DNA from: Malachius bipustulatus
Taxonomy: Eukaryota; Arthropoda; Insecta; Coleoptera; Melyridae
Assembly: GCA_910589415.1 (NCBI GenBank)
Contig: OU342639.1
Coordinates: 24,560,268 to 24,624,267 of the forward strand
DNA: 64,000 bases
Direction of reading: 5' to 3'
In this document: positions 49,532 through 61,160 of the stretch, piece by piece
How the letters are laid out: each line of letters opens with the position of its first letter
Numbering within the stretch: the stretch's first letter is position 1
Translations under genes and position numbers: made by a program
The notes under the pieces: generated by a model
What the model was told of the DNA's origin: nothing
Seen by the model: the letters and a program-made list of their open reading frames with translations, nothing else
Database searches by the model: none

Positions 49532-50081
49532 TACAGGGTGTTAGTTAAGTACGGGGCCAAGCTCCAAGGGGTGCTTCCTTGAGTGATTTTAAGAAGAAAA
49601 GTTCAAATAAACATGGGTCCGAAAATGCATATTTTTCAAGATACAGGGTGTCAAACTTTTATTTTTTTTCTCGAAAACAAAGCAAGATATGAAAAAAACT
49701 CAAGAGATAAAATAGTTGTATTTCTAGTTGCTTGATTCGAAAAAAATACAAAATTTAAAAAAAAAGTCAGTGGCGCCCAATTTTTTAATCAAAAATATTA
49801 GTTAGACTGTCTTCCGGGACGCCACTGGAATTAGTAATTTTAATCTAATTAGAGCTAAATTACCCTCTTGTTATTACAAACAGAACTGCCAAATTTCAAC
49901 AAAATTGATTGAAAGAGTTTAGAGATATTCACGAATACATTCGCATTTTTTTTTAAGTTTGACACCCTGTATCTTGAAAAATATGCATTTTCGAGCCCAT
50001 GTTTATTTGAACTTTTCTTCTTAAAATCACTCAAGGAAGCACCCCTTGGAGCTTGGCCCCGTACTTAACTAACACCCTGTA
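49532..50081. mobile_element. TACAGGGTG foldback element, family A, copy 2
   Basis: It has the same ends (TACAGGGTGTTAGTTAAG and inverse) and the same internal order as 13833-14409, including 'GACTGTCTTCCGGGACGCCA' once rather than twice. There is no ORF. The two copies are alike enough to compare directly for age and for gene conversion between arms. Confidence 0.85.
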
Positions 50082-50109
50082 TAAAGGATGTTTTTAACAT
50101 CAACACAAA

Positions 50110-50640
50110 AAATCTGATGGGGACTTGGTTATGTGAGAAATGGTCTTCAGACGCAGAAATCAAATACCCGCCGGATAGAAAAAGCGAGGAGCACAAAAAA
50201 CCTCAACCTCAGAGTAAGATTCACAAAATGTTACGTATATGGTCCGTCATGCTACTGTATGGCATGGAAGACTGAATGGACACTAAAGGTTGATGCCATG
50301 AACTGGCTGGAAGCATTTGAGACAGCAAGAAAAACACACGAGGAAGTTCTGAAGATGATAGAAAGAGAACGTGAATTGCTGGGCAAGATAAAACTTAGGA
50401 AAACAGCGTACCTGGGACATCATGTGATACGCAACAAGAGGTACCATCTGCTCCAACTATTAATAGAATTAAGGAAATATAGAGGGAAGAGGGGGAAAGA
50501 ACCACAGGAGAATAAATTCACGCCATCAGAGACAGGGAAAAATGGTCGGAAATGATCGCAAACATCCAATAATGTAAGTATAGCTATAGCAGCAGAAGAA
50601 GAAAAAAGTATATGGAACCTATACCTAGAGCCCTAGAGGT
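50110..50640 (+). pseudogene. 3' end of a non-LTR retrotransposon RT ORF
   Basis: The plus-strand translation contains 'RRIEKARS', 'RVRFTKCYVYG', 'WTLKVDAMNWLEAFE', 'REILGKIK'-like 'RELLGKIKLRKTAYLGHH', 'NKRYHLLQLL' and 'KYRGKRG'. This is the order seen at the C-terminus of endonuclease/reverse-transcriptase ORFs of insect CR1/RTE-type elements. A frameshift near 50166 separates a preceding 'SDAEIK', and a segment after 'EKARS' looks deleted. The catalytic RT core and endonuclease are absent, so the copy is 5'-truncated. The 3' tail has AGCAGAAGAAGAA. The foldback at 49532-50081 ends just upstream. It is non-functional. Confidence 0.75.
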
Positions 50641-51116
50641 AGGTTCCTTATGTATAGCATTTATGTGCAATATAGCAGTGGAATAGGGTTTATTCCACCA
50701 GAGTGGGCACCATCAGTATGATGACAAAGCTTTCAGGTGTTGCACAAAAATAAATAGAAACCATACCGCAAGAGATGTGGAAATGGCGATCAAAGATCCC
50801 ATTCGACGTGCTAATTTTTGTAGTTGCTTTGTAGGTGTAGGTACATATCAAAAAAACAGAAAACGAAAATTTTCCCAAAACATGGACTGACGCGTCAAAA
50901 TTTACAAATTGTATGGCATTTTTAACAGGCATTGTGTCGGCAAAAAAATCCGTACCTACAGATGCAAGAAATAGGAGTCAAGTAAAATTTGGTTTTATAT
51001 TAATTGTAATACTGTATGGCGTTTTTAACAATCAAAAGTTCTTGGACCAATTATATTTACAATGAAAATTTAACTGGCCAGAGATATAGGTATATGTACC
51101 TCCATATCTTTGTAAA

Positions 51117-51415
51117 ATGAAATGCAAGATGCACTGGAACAGTTTTGTCACTTTTGCAGCTACGAAAAACAAGTGGTTTCAGCAAGAGGTGCCCCTGCCC
51201 ATAACTGCCGCATTGTTATATTCTATCCGGATGAAGAATATCCGGAGAGGTGGATTGGAATCCATCATGGTCAAGTCGAGGGTTAAGTTCAATGGTCAGC
51301 GTGATGTTATCATTACTGAATCATGGAACATACTGAAAAACTGACCCTTTTTTGCATGTTTCTCAAAACTCAAAATTTAAAGAACTGGATTGCACCCACA
51401 CTTTTTCAACACCCT
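51117..51415 (+). pseudogene. DDE transposase remnant (IS630/Tc1-mariner type) with one TACAGGGTG terminus
   Basis: Across a frame shift, the plus strand shows 'NKWFQQ', then 'GAPAHNCRIVIFYPDEE' and 'YPERWIGI', matching the second-Asp region of the remnants at 27.1 and 32.7 kb; the Asp itself lies at the frame break. 'CAACACCCTGTA' at about 51404-51415 is an inverted TACAGGGTG terminus on the 3' side. No left terminus was found. Confidence 0.65.
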
Positions 51416-52361
51416 GTAAGTATATTTAATGACAAATGACAAACGAAAGTAACGTATATAGGTACTGCACACACAAAGTCGGAATTCTTAGTTTGAACTC
51501 GGAATTCCGACTTTAAACTTGGAATTTATATAAAAAAATAAAACTGGTGTGGTGCTTTTAGAAAAGTTTTTCTTAAGCAAAAATTCAATATGGCGACCGT
51601 ATAGGAAAAACAAAATATTGTGGTGATATCTCAAAATTTATTAGACCAAAAAAAAAGGCAAATTATATGAAAGTGTAGATAATTGTGTACGAAAAAGAAA
51701 CATAAGAAAAAATAGCGATTTGTATAGTTTTTTCTAAACATTTTGCGAGCCGCTGATTTTTTCCAATCATCAAACGTCATATTAAAAGACATGTAAGTTA
51801 ATCACGGAACTTTTGATTTGAACCATTGATCATATTCCACGTTTCCGAGATAGCAATATAAATAACGATACCATGATGCACCCTGTATATATGCTTAATA
51901 TTATGCGCGTCTATACGTCTGCATGTATGAATTACCGAGGTCCAAGTACATACCTATAAGTACTAGAAATTTTTAATTAACTTGATGGTGTCTAATAATA
52001 TCTACCTTTACCTACTTGAATGTTGAATGGAGTGTTTTAAAAATTCAATTGGAAATATTTCCACATTAGAAAAACATGAGCAGAATACTTACCTATGGAC
52101 TTGATTTTAGATTCCACATAAGTACAATGGAAATTATTTAACTTTTTTAAATATTAATAAAACCACAATTTTTCTCGAAAACTATACGTGTTCGCTTTTT
52201 CGTCCACTTTTCATTTATTGCCACGCGTCATATTTCATTTATGAAAAATTTAAAAACAAGATTTTCTTTAAAAATGTCGGTGGAGAGTTGGTCATCTCTT
52301 TTGTTGTGACTCCCCCCGGTCAGAGGGCGAATCAGTTTTTTTTCTATACCGCCCTTGATGT
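51416..52361. other. AT-rich DNA, no recognisable gene
   Basis: It contains 'ATGCACCCTGTATATA' near 51880, an unpaired terminus, and a short 'CGGAATTC' repeat near 51480-51520. Otherwise nothing was recognised. Confidence 0.4.
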
Positions 52362-52520
52362 CCGTATTCATCAAACTTCAAAATATAACTCTGGGGTTAT
52401 ATTTTGAATTTTCTGACAGCTGATTGGTCTAATTTTCAAACCCTACGAACGCTACGAATTTTAAACCAATGACATGTTCTAAAATATAACCCCAGGGGTT
52501 ATATTTATTGATGAATACGG
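52362..52520. mobile_element. 159-bp MITE-like foldback
   Basis: The left end CCGTATTCATCAA and right end TTGATGAATACGG are perfect inverses. Internal inverted blocks 'AAAATATAACTCTGGGGTTA' and 'TATAACCCCAGGGGTTATAT' follow. Size and structure fit a MITE; no target duplication was recognised. No ORF. Confidence 0.8.
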
Positions 52521-53680
52521 GCCTGAGAGATCAAAATGCATAGGCTCTTGGAAAAATATGTGATGTAAAAGATATTTTCGCATAAATGTGAGGTCCCAAA
52601 GTTTAACAATTAAAAATATATTTGGTAAAAAAAATGCTGCCCTGTACAAGGTACCTATACCAATATTACATCACTTGACGTAATTAATATTGAAATCTGA
52701 CGTCTGTCATAAACATTATTATGACATAATACATATATGTGTATATCCGGGTGTTTGATTTTCTTAACTCTTTGAAAGTCCAAATCAGAATTTTAAAACA
52801 ACCGTTACAGATTTTTTCGAAAAACTTTTTTATTCGACCCTTTATAGGTATGAAAAAACCATTGACCCTAAATCACAGCTTCAAGTCTGTTGGATGACAA
52901 TTTTAATCCCTATATTGCTCCTCACCGCTTATACTTATTTAGGTATACTAAAATTTTCGAATGAAGTAGAGAAAAATTTTTTTTTTTACGATATTAGAAA
53001 AAGACGTCGGAGAATTCTTCTAATAAAAAAAGGGTTTTCAAGAAAGTCCCCCAAATTATTATTTTTATAAATTGAGTACCTACATATACCTAGTATAACG
53101 AAAGGTACAGGTTGTTGAATAAAAAAAAATTACTTTTTTTTCTATAGCTCCAAAAACCAGGGACGTGCAGTAGATAGGGGTTCAACTTTTTTACCCCACA
53201 ATATTTGGTTTCGGTATATTTTTTCAAAAACTAGTGATTTTCGGTACAAAAAAGGAATATAAGGTTTGGTAGGTACCTAAATTCTCAACAGTTTTTGAGT
53301 TATGTTCGATTTAGACATTCGAGAAGGACAAAAACTTATAGATTTTCCGGCATCAATGTTTTATCAAATTTTGAAAAAATTTGACAACTTGCAGATTTAC
53401 AGATTTGACGTGAGGCTTTTTCATCTCCCAGATCCTCCAGCTAAAAAAATCCTATCCATTTTTCCTAGCGCTATGAGCTCAATTTTTTTGTGTTATTTTT
53501 TTTTTACTATATACTTTCATGTCTCAAACACTGTTGAGAATTTACAAAAACAAAACTTATGCCATGTCTGTACGAAAACGGTCATGATTTTTAAAAAAAT
53601 TGTCAAAACTAAAATTTTTCCAGTGACGTTAAAATTGGGGGGTACAAAAGTTGGATCCAATCAGAGACCTATATCTACTA
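52521..53680. other. AT-rich DNA, no supported gene
   Basis: A long open frame (53302-53817) begins here and runs into the foldback at 53681. Its end is made of repeat sequence and it shows no domain. Confidence 0.45.
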
Positions 53681-54301
53681 TACAGGGTGATCCCGAAATG
53701 GCGGACACGGAATACAGGGTGTTGTACAGGATGTTCAGAAAGACTGTAAATTTAAGACAAAAATGTGTTCCTCGGCTTCGTTACCGAGATATAGGGTGTC
53801 CTTTTTTTTTAATTTAAATGGAAATGGCGGTCAAATTTAAACAACCTCCACTGGCAAAGCACATGATTTCACATAACTATAACGATAGTGTTTGCTTTTA
53901 ATTTTTTTTATTACCGGGAACGGAATTACAGACATTTAAAGTTTACCCATTCCTTGTGTTCAACAAAGTTTTTCAATGTGGCATCGTTGTTCGAATTCGA
54001 GATTTTGAATAATATTATCGCGAATTTGTATCCGCGCGCAACGATTATTGTTTTAAGCTTTGTTGTGTTTCCATTTCATATGTTTCCATGGTAACATCTA
54101 TCTGGGTATTGTAGACCTACACATTATTTTTCTGCCTGAAGAATGGTACCCAGTGCAGTGTTGTGACTTTATTTTCTACAAAAGTGGTCATATCTTCTTA
54201 AGGGAGCCATCCTGGAGAAAACAGTAAATAAAACTTAGAATCTTTAATCCACAAGAGATGTTGTGGTGCTGTCCGTGTCCGCCATTTCGGGATCACCTGT
54301 A
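53681..54301. mobile_element. TACAGGGTGATCC foldback element, 621 bp
   Basis: The left end TACAGGGTGATCCCGAAATG and right end inverting to TACAGGTGATCCCGAAATGG bound it. 'GGCGGACACGG' is inverted on the right. A second 'TACAGGGTGTTGTACAGG' near 53713 suggests overlapping or nested ends, and another TACAGGGTG end starts at 54303, immediately after. Confidence 0.75.
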
Positions 54302-54302
54302 T

Positions 54303-54560
54303 ACAGGGTGTTTCTTAATAACATGCGAATATTTAAGGAGGTTATTCTTGGGTCAATTTTGAGAAAAAAACTTTATATGAACGTATGTCCTAAAAGTCTT
54401 AACTTTTGAGATACAGGGTGCTAAAATTTAAAGAAAAAAAACTTGTTTTTTATTATAACTGTGATATTAGCCTAGATATTTTTTTGAAATTTGGTACACG
54501 CCTTCTATGCATCAACATGCATTTCATGAGGCGAAAACAATTTTAGTACTTTTACCAGTG
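54303..54560. repeat. Partial TACAGGGTG element adjoining the previous one
   Basis: It begins TACAGGGTGTTTCTTAATAA and includes 'GAGATACAGGGTGCTAAAAT' near 54410. The right partner is missing. Confidence 0.5.
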
Positions 54561-54654
54561 GCGTCTGTACGGGTTTTGAATTAAATGTTTTTGAAGAAAT
54601 TCTGCATATGAGCAAAAACAAAATAAGAAAACTTTCTATTCACCCATCTCTTTA

Positions 54655-54823
54655 TCTCCGCTCACGCGCAGATTGCGAATTCTGTGCATTTCTTGTTGGT
54701 GTGATTCCCTAGAAGTTTCATACACTCGGCACGAGAACGAGACAGAGAGAGAAGCTTACTAGTCAAGCGCCTTTCTCTGCCTCGCTTCCGCGCCGATTGC
54801 TAATTCATCATGTACATTATTTG
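54655..54823. repeat. Satellite unit (left part, before the hAT insertion)
   Basis: 'GCTCACGCGCAGATTGCGAA', 'GTTTCATACACTCGGCAC' and 'GCATTTCTTGTTGGT' match the array continuing at 57230-58560. The unit is interrupted by the hAT-like element at 54824. Confidence 0.8.
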
Positions 54824-57224
54824 CAGTGGCGTAGCTACAGTACCGCAAAACCCCGCGGCCGCGGGGGGGCCCGACGTCAAGGGGGCCCTGAACTCTGGAC
54901 CCCGGCTTGGCCCACAAAATAGCCCCAAATCAAAAAATCAAATAAGTATTACTCTTAAGCATATTTAAACTGACAACTAACGACATTAATAATTATATTA
55001 CGAATTGAGAAACAACAATAAATAATAAATAAAGCTTGAAATTATGCCAGTAATGACGAATACAGTACATTTCTAATATAACCCACCCATCTTCAACAGT
55101 AATTCTCAGAACCAGAGGCAAAGTTATTCTGGTCCTATTGTAATCTCAGGATGATTATAATAGGATAATATAATACAAAAAATGATTATATATGAAATCA
55201 TCCGTGTTATTTTATTACTCCAGCATGGGCTAACTAAGAGCGGCAATGGAATGTGATATGTGCTTTCAGTGCTTTCGCTTTCTTTCAGTCACCTCACCAC
55301 CACAAACCCACAACACAAATATGTAGAGTATAATACGAAACCAATCATAAAATTTAAACCTGTTCCCGATTAAGGACAAGGGTGCATAGCAAACAAAAAA
55401 CAAAGTAATAAAAATAGCTATTATAGACTGAAAGATGATGGTAAAGTGTCTAACATTTATTAATAACATTAATAAATTAATAATTCAATCATTAATTGCA
55501 ATTGACAATTAATAATTATTAAATATGAAACTATTCGGTCCTTGGAAAGTAGAAGAGAATTTTTCTATAGAATTGTTCGGGGGTTGGGGCTACTCAGAAC
55601 TGTAATCAAACTCATTTTCGGCACTTGTTTTATCATAACTTTTTTTGATTATACTTATTATTCTGAATCATTTTCGAAATTGTCAATTATTGAACTATGT
55701 ATTGATGTCTCGCTAAAGTGGAACAGATTTTCTGTAGCACTTTTCGGACACTACCCGGAGCCCGGAGCCCGGAGCTCTAAAGAATTAATTTCTACTTAGA
55801 AAAAACCTCTTGCGCTTAAAAAACTTTCACCTAATAAGGTACACTTTATTAATTAGATTTAGTTTTTTTTTTTTAGTTTTTTTTTTTAATTTTAATTCTT
55901 ATTAATTACAATTAATTTAAGACTATATAAGTAATGTGGCAAAAATATTTGAAGTAGTTTTCAAGAAATAAATAAATAAATTCACAAATAATCTATTCTG
56001 GCATGACTAGATTTCTTATGATGGGACCACAAACACAAAAGGCAGTACCTAAATTTCTTAAAAATATCAACATCTGTTGATTTTATTGCTACTTTGTTAT
56101 ATTTTTCTTAAAGTTTCACAACTGCCGATGAACCGAATTTGCTACTTTGCCAGTTTAGTTGATCTTCGTCTGTACGGAACGTACAGTCTGTGTTTACATC
56201 AGTTTACAAACGGCTTTTTTATACATTTTAAATTATTTTCTATATTATTTTTATTATACATTTTAAAGTTTATTTTTTGTTATTTACATAGTAACTATAT
56301 AGTGAAGTGGCTACTTCGTGCGCTTTTGTGTTGCGTTTTTTTTTTTTTTTTTTTGAAAAGACACATAATTATTTGTGAAGAATCGTGAATAGTTAATTAA
56401 TTATTATTGAGGTATGTATTTACTATAAATATTTATTCATGTGTCAAATTATTATATTCATATTACGACTTGATATTAATCTTACTTTTGTGCTTATAAA
56501 TAAAATTATTTTAGCAATATTATAGTATCTAGCTATTCTATACCTTTTCAATGTCAAATTAAGGAAAAGACACCTCTATTTCAGAAAAAGTTAATTCAAA
56601 TTCAGAAAAAGTAAAATCAAATACACAAAAGGTAATTTCAAGACTTGCAATTTAGACTTGAAGGTCTCCCTGTGAATAAATTATCTATTATAAATGAAAA
56701 ACGTTATTGTTATTCTTTAATAAATGCATTTATTATGCATAATATGCTTTTTATTTTTAAATTTTGATAATTTTTTCGGTGTGCTGTATGGTGTTTATTT
56801 ACTGTGATGTATTAGTTATTTTGTAGGGCACCCCACAAAGGGCTCCTGGTGCGTTTCGTTTTTTTATAAAAATCTTTAGAAAAAATAATACTTTCATCAA
56901 AGAACCTAACTCCTAATAAATTAAAAGACAAAAATTCTAAAAGCTAATATATTAGTAAGCTTGTAAAAAATTAGTACTTTTTCCTAAATGGAATTACTTA
57001 TTCTGAAATTTCCCTGAAAAAGGATCCCCCCCCCGAACCCCCCTTTACTCTTGGGGGAGACTCCATATCCCCCAAACCCCCCGGAGGTCCACCTTATTGA
57101 TTATATACAATATGCTAATAAAATTTAATTTTTGAAATCACGAACCACCAATGAAGAAAACTTTAAGTGGGGGCCCGTCAAAAATATTTGGCGGGGGGGC
57201 CCCAAATCTGAAGCTACGCCACTG
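54824..57224. mobile_element. hAT-like DNA transposon, 2.4 kb, perfect 8-bp target duplication
   Basis: It begins CAGTGGCGTAGCTACAG and ends GAAGCTACGCCACTG, inverted termini with a CAGTGGCG core. 'ATTATTTG' lies immediately outside both ends (54816-54823 and 57225-57232), a perfect 8-bp duplication typical of hAT insertion. Just inside are G/C-rich subterminal blocks (left 'CCGCGGCCGCGGGGGGGCCC'; right 'GGCGGGGGGGCCCC' and C-rich 57020-57100). The AT-rich interior shows no recognisable hAT transposase; frames at 55542-55799 and 56077-56388 lack motifs, so the copy is probably non-autonomous. It is inserted in a satellite unit. Confidence 0.88.
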
Positions 57225-58560
57225 ATTATTTGTTGTTGGTAGCTACAGTTTCATACACTCTGCACGGGAGACAGACGGAAGAAGACAAAGAACATAACAA
57301 TAATGTATTCCAAATACATACCAAATAATTCCCTCGAAGTTTCATACACTCGGCACATGGACGAGATAGAGAAGGAAGCAACTTACTAAAGTCACGCATC
57401 TTCCTCTTCCTCGCCCACGCGCAAATTGCGAATTCATCTGGTTCATTTCTTCTACAGTTTTCATACAAAGAACATTCCAATGAAAATCATGTTACTTAAG
57501 ATGTTAAAATATTTTACATAGGTATACCACTAATTAAAGAATATTTAAACTTTAAAAAATCAAAGATGAGAAAATCAAATACAAAAAATAAAAATACACA
57601 CAAAATACAAAATATTTCACAATAGGTACATAATTTTAATGCCAATGAAAATCATGTTATTCAAGATGCTTAAGATTTGTTGTTGGAAATTCCCATAGTA
57701 CATTTTATACATTCTGCATATGAACTAAGAAGATAAAAAAGATTCTGTTCACACTCTCTCGTTATCTTCTTCGCTCACGTGCAGATTGCGAATTCATTTT
57801 GTGCATTTCTTGTTGGTAGCTACAGTTTCATACACTCTGCACGGGAGACGAAGAAGACAACGAACATACCAATAATGTATTCCAAATACATACCAAATAA
57901 TTCCCTCGAAGTTTCATACACTCGGCACCCAGAGAAAGAAGTGAATGAAGCAACTTACTAAAGTCACGCATCTTTCACTTCCTCCCCCACGCGCAGATTG
58001 CGAATTCATCTGGTGCATTTCTTCTACAGTTTTCATACACTCTGCATGGGAGACGAAGAAGGCAAAGAACATTCCAATGAACATGCCAATGAAAATCATG
58101 TTACATAAGATGCTTAAGATTTGCTGTTGGAAATTCCCCTAGTAGTTTCATACATTCTGCATATGAACTAAGAAGAAGATAAAAAACATTCTATTCACAC
58201 TGTCTCTTTATCTTCTTCGCTCACGTGCAGATTGCAAATTCATCTTGTGCATTTCTTGTTGGTAGCTATAGTTTCATACACTCTGCACGGGAGACGAAGA
58301 AGACAACGAACATACCAATAATGTATTCCAAATACATACCAAATAATTCCCTCGAAGTTTCATACACTCGGCACAAAGAGGAAAAAGAGAAGGAAGCAAC
58401 TTACTGAAGTCACGCATCTTTCTCTTCCTCCCCCACGCGCAGATTGCGAATTCATCTGGTGCATTTCTTCTACAGATTTCATACACTCTGCACGGGAGAC
58501 GAGGAACATACCAATAATGTATTCCAAATACATACCAAATAACTCCTGTACTCCTGCACA
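57225..58560. repeat. Satellite / tandem repeat, ~445-bp period
   Basis: 'AAGATGCTTAAGATTTG(T/C)TG' recurs at 57662 and 58107 (445 bases). Each unit holds several sub-repeats of 'GTTTCATACACTCTGCACGG' and 'GCGCAGATTGCGAATTCATC' (near 57420, 57780, 58000, 58226, 58438) and a 'CCAATAATGTATTCCAAATA' block. The longer minus frame at 58274-58786 and the frames at 57779-58407 are repeat by-products. Confidence 0.85.
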
Positions 58561-60190
58561 CTATAGAAAGCACCCTACTTTCAAAAAAATTCATAACCCT
58601 CTTAAAGGTAGCAAGTGAGTACTCCCTTCTTGGAAAAATTCTTGGAATAATTTTTCTAATCAATTTTACAAAAACGGATTTCTCGATTAGACTTGTAAGG
58701 GATGATTCCTGAAAGCCGTCTCTACGGCGCCAAGATAAGCCTGACTGACTACGGATAAGGTAAAATAAAAATCTGTCATTAAACATTGAAATTAGTATGT
58801 TTGGAGATGCTTTAAAGCTCTCGAAATACCTTCAATCTTACACACAACAACCTGTCGAGTGATATGACCCCAGATTCTTCTTGAAAGGGACGTGAGAACA
58901 CCAGGAGTTGAATTTTACCTTACCCTTACCAGTCACTAGTCAAATGCGATATCGAGCGTGAGTTCGGACAGGCCTTATGTGCTGTTATTAATCCTGAATT
59001 TGTTATTAATATTGTGCCACTCTGTGCTGATTTGTGTGTGTGATTGACCAAAGGATTAATTACTTTACCATTAATAATTGAGGGTGAGTTTTCTCACTGA
59101 CTACATTATCAATTATTGTTGTTATGAAAAAAAAAATGATAGTGGCCTTGCTAGAATTTCATAATATATTGTTATTCTTATCACATTATACATACCTAAT
59201 ATGATAAACCTTCTTTAATATGAGATAGAAGCTATTAATTTGATGCAATAATGTGCAGTAGAGCATAAAACTATTATTAAGTTTTCCTTCTATTAATTTT
59301 CCTGGGAACTATGGGGTAGGTGTATCTCCCACAGACCTCTCCCTTGAAGTGGATGTTATAATGTATCTGGCCGCATTTTTCTACAACCAAGGGGGGAGAT
59401 TACTGGAAAGGAGCGTTCTGCAAGTCAGACGTCCTCACTGGAAAACTGTGGTGGGTTTCTTACAGTTAGTCTAGCCTCGGAGCCGGATAGTTTGGGAAGA
59501 CCACAATAAATTGTGTGCCCCTTTATTATTTTCAGGGCGATCCCCTTGCAGACCCCTGTATCTTCGAATTATTATTTTATTTACTCAACTATAGCGGTCT
59601 CATTTTATTATCGAATTATTATTTGAAGAACCAGAGATATTGAGCTCAGACGTCAGGTGGTGGTTTATTATTATATTTTATTGAAGCGCCGAGCGGCATT
59701 GTGCCGCTGACAAGGACGCCACTTCTAGCTATGTATTTATATTCATAGCCTGCTGTCAACCATAGTCCATATGAAGAAGTGCATAAAATAATTACACGAA
59801 AAAAGCATCACAAGATGCGGGCCATCAGGCATGGAAGACACCGTCCCCAATGCCCCCCCTGCCCGCCGTTTTATCAAAGATACAATAAAAATCTAGACCT
59901 ATGATAGAATAGTTCAACAAAAAAAAAAGAAATGGTCACATCCATATATCTAATTTTTCTAGATTTTGAGGTTCTTACGTACTTTTTTTTCAAGTGACGC
60001 GACCAATTTTTTTTCTTTCGATAATAATTTTTATGTAAATAATTTTAATAATATACCTACATATATACATATATACGTCTCTGTTTCAAGTTACACACGC
60101 AGGTAATTATTGCTATACTTAATATTATAATGATTAATAGAAAAACGACTCAAAAAATTTCATTAAAAAATATTAAGCCGTTTTGAAGGT
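58561..60190. other. Unassigned sequence with some higher-GC segments
   Basis: 59290-59560 ('GGGTAGGTGTATCTCCCACA', 'GGTGGGTTTCTTACAGTTAG') and 59680-59880 ('GCGCCGAGCGGCATTGTGCC', 'CCCCCCCTGCCCGCCG') are less AT-rich than their surroundings but give no recognisable protein on either strand. A retroelement terminal region or an untranslated exon are both possible. No firm call. Confidence 0.3.
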
Positions 60191-61160
60191 ATCAAATTAT
60201 TTTTTATATTTATCACCCTGTAACTTCGTTAATACTCAACCTAGAGGGTACAAAGATTTTGTTGAATATTGGGAGCGCAGTCAACAGGACAGGAAGAATA
60301 CTACAAGGTTGTTTCTAAATTGCTACTTTCGGGAAAACATTCCACCTAGAAGATTGTCTCCTTTATTCTGGGACACCTGTATAAAATTCTGAATTCAAAA
60401 TTCAACATTTTACAATTCTCATTTACAATTTAAAAACGTTGAATATCGTCGCACAGAGATAAATTTTTATGTTCTTATTGGAAGCTTTTCAAAATTATTG
60501 TTTGAGAAAAAACTTTTAAAAACACCTCTTTGACAAGTTTTTTCATCACATAGTCAAAAGGTTATTGTAAAGGTAATGGATAATCTGAGGCCTGTGTGTT
60601 CTTTCAGAGGTTCTTTAAATAGGTGTTCTATATATTTATAGGTAATATTCTTTCAGCGTTCTTTACTGTCTTCGGTGATAGTTATGATTGCGTGTAATCA
60701 GATTTTTCATCACCCTGTATAAAAATATCATCTAACATATACCTATCACAGGATAGTATGTACATGAAAAGTTAAGATAGGGACGTGTAAGCCGTTTCCC
60801 GATGAGTCGTTTCCAATGTACCTACCTACACTGTTTTGAAAATGAAAAATTGCGGTTTTCATTTGTTTATAACTCAAAAACTAATTAATTTAAACCGCAA
60901 CTGTTAGAACCATTATTATTTGGGTGTCATTAATACCATTAATATACCATTAATATACCGGGTGTCTATTTAAAAAAAAATATTTTTTGACATAGGTAGC
61001 TCGAAAGTGCGATGTTCAATTATTGTTTTTGTGTTTTCATCGTTTTTTTCAGTGTAAAAAATACTATACCTACTAGTTTGCTAATTTAACCGATTTTGTA
61101 GATCCAAAAATAACGAAGTTACCAATACCGACTTAACTTTGAAGACCCTGATGTATACTT
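60190..61160. repeat. Mosaic of diverged foldback fragments
   Basis: 'ATCACCCTGTAACTTCG' (about 60213), 'GGGACACCTGTATAAA' (about 60370) and 'ATCACCCTGTATAAAAAT' (about 60709) are TACAGGGTG-type ends. 60740-60890 resembles the centre of the 34713-35291 element, and 61010-61140 resembles the arms of the 21226-22408 element. All are incomplete. Confidence 0.5.

Noticed and set aside
53302..53817. 171-codon open frame as a host gene
   Set aside because: Its C-terminal third is translated foldback sequence (TACAGGGTGATCCCGAAATGG region) and the rest has AT-driven composition with no motif.
58274..58786. 170-codon open frame on the minus strand
   Set aside because: About half lies in the ~445-bp satellite; the same residues recur in neighbouring units. 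No domain is visible.
59680..59900. LTR with primer-binding site
   Set aside because: A GAAGTGGCGTCC-like stretch on the minus strand looks suggestive, but no paired repeat, polypurine tract or retroviral-type ORF was found.
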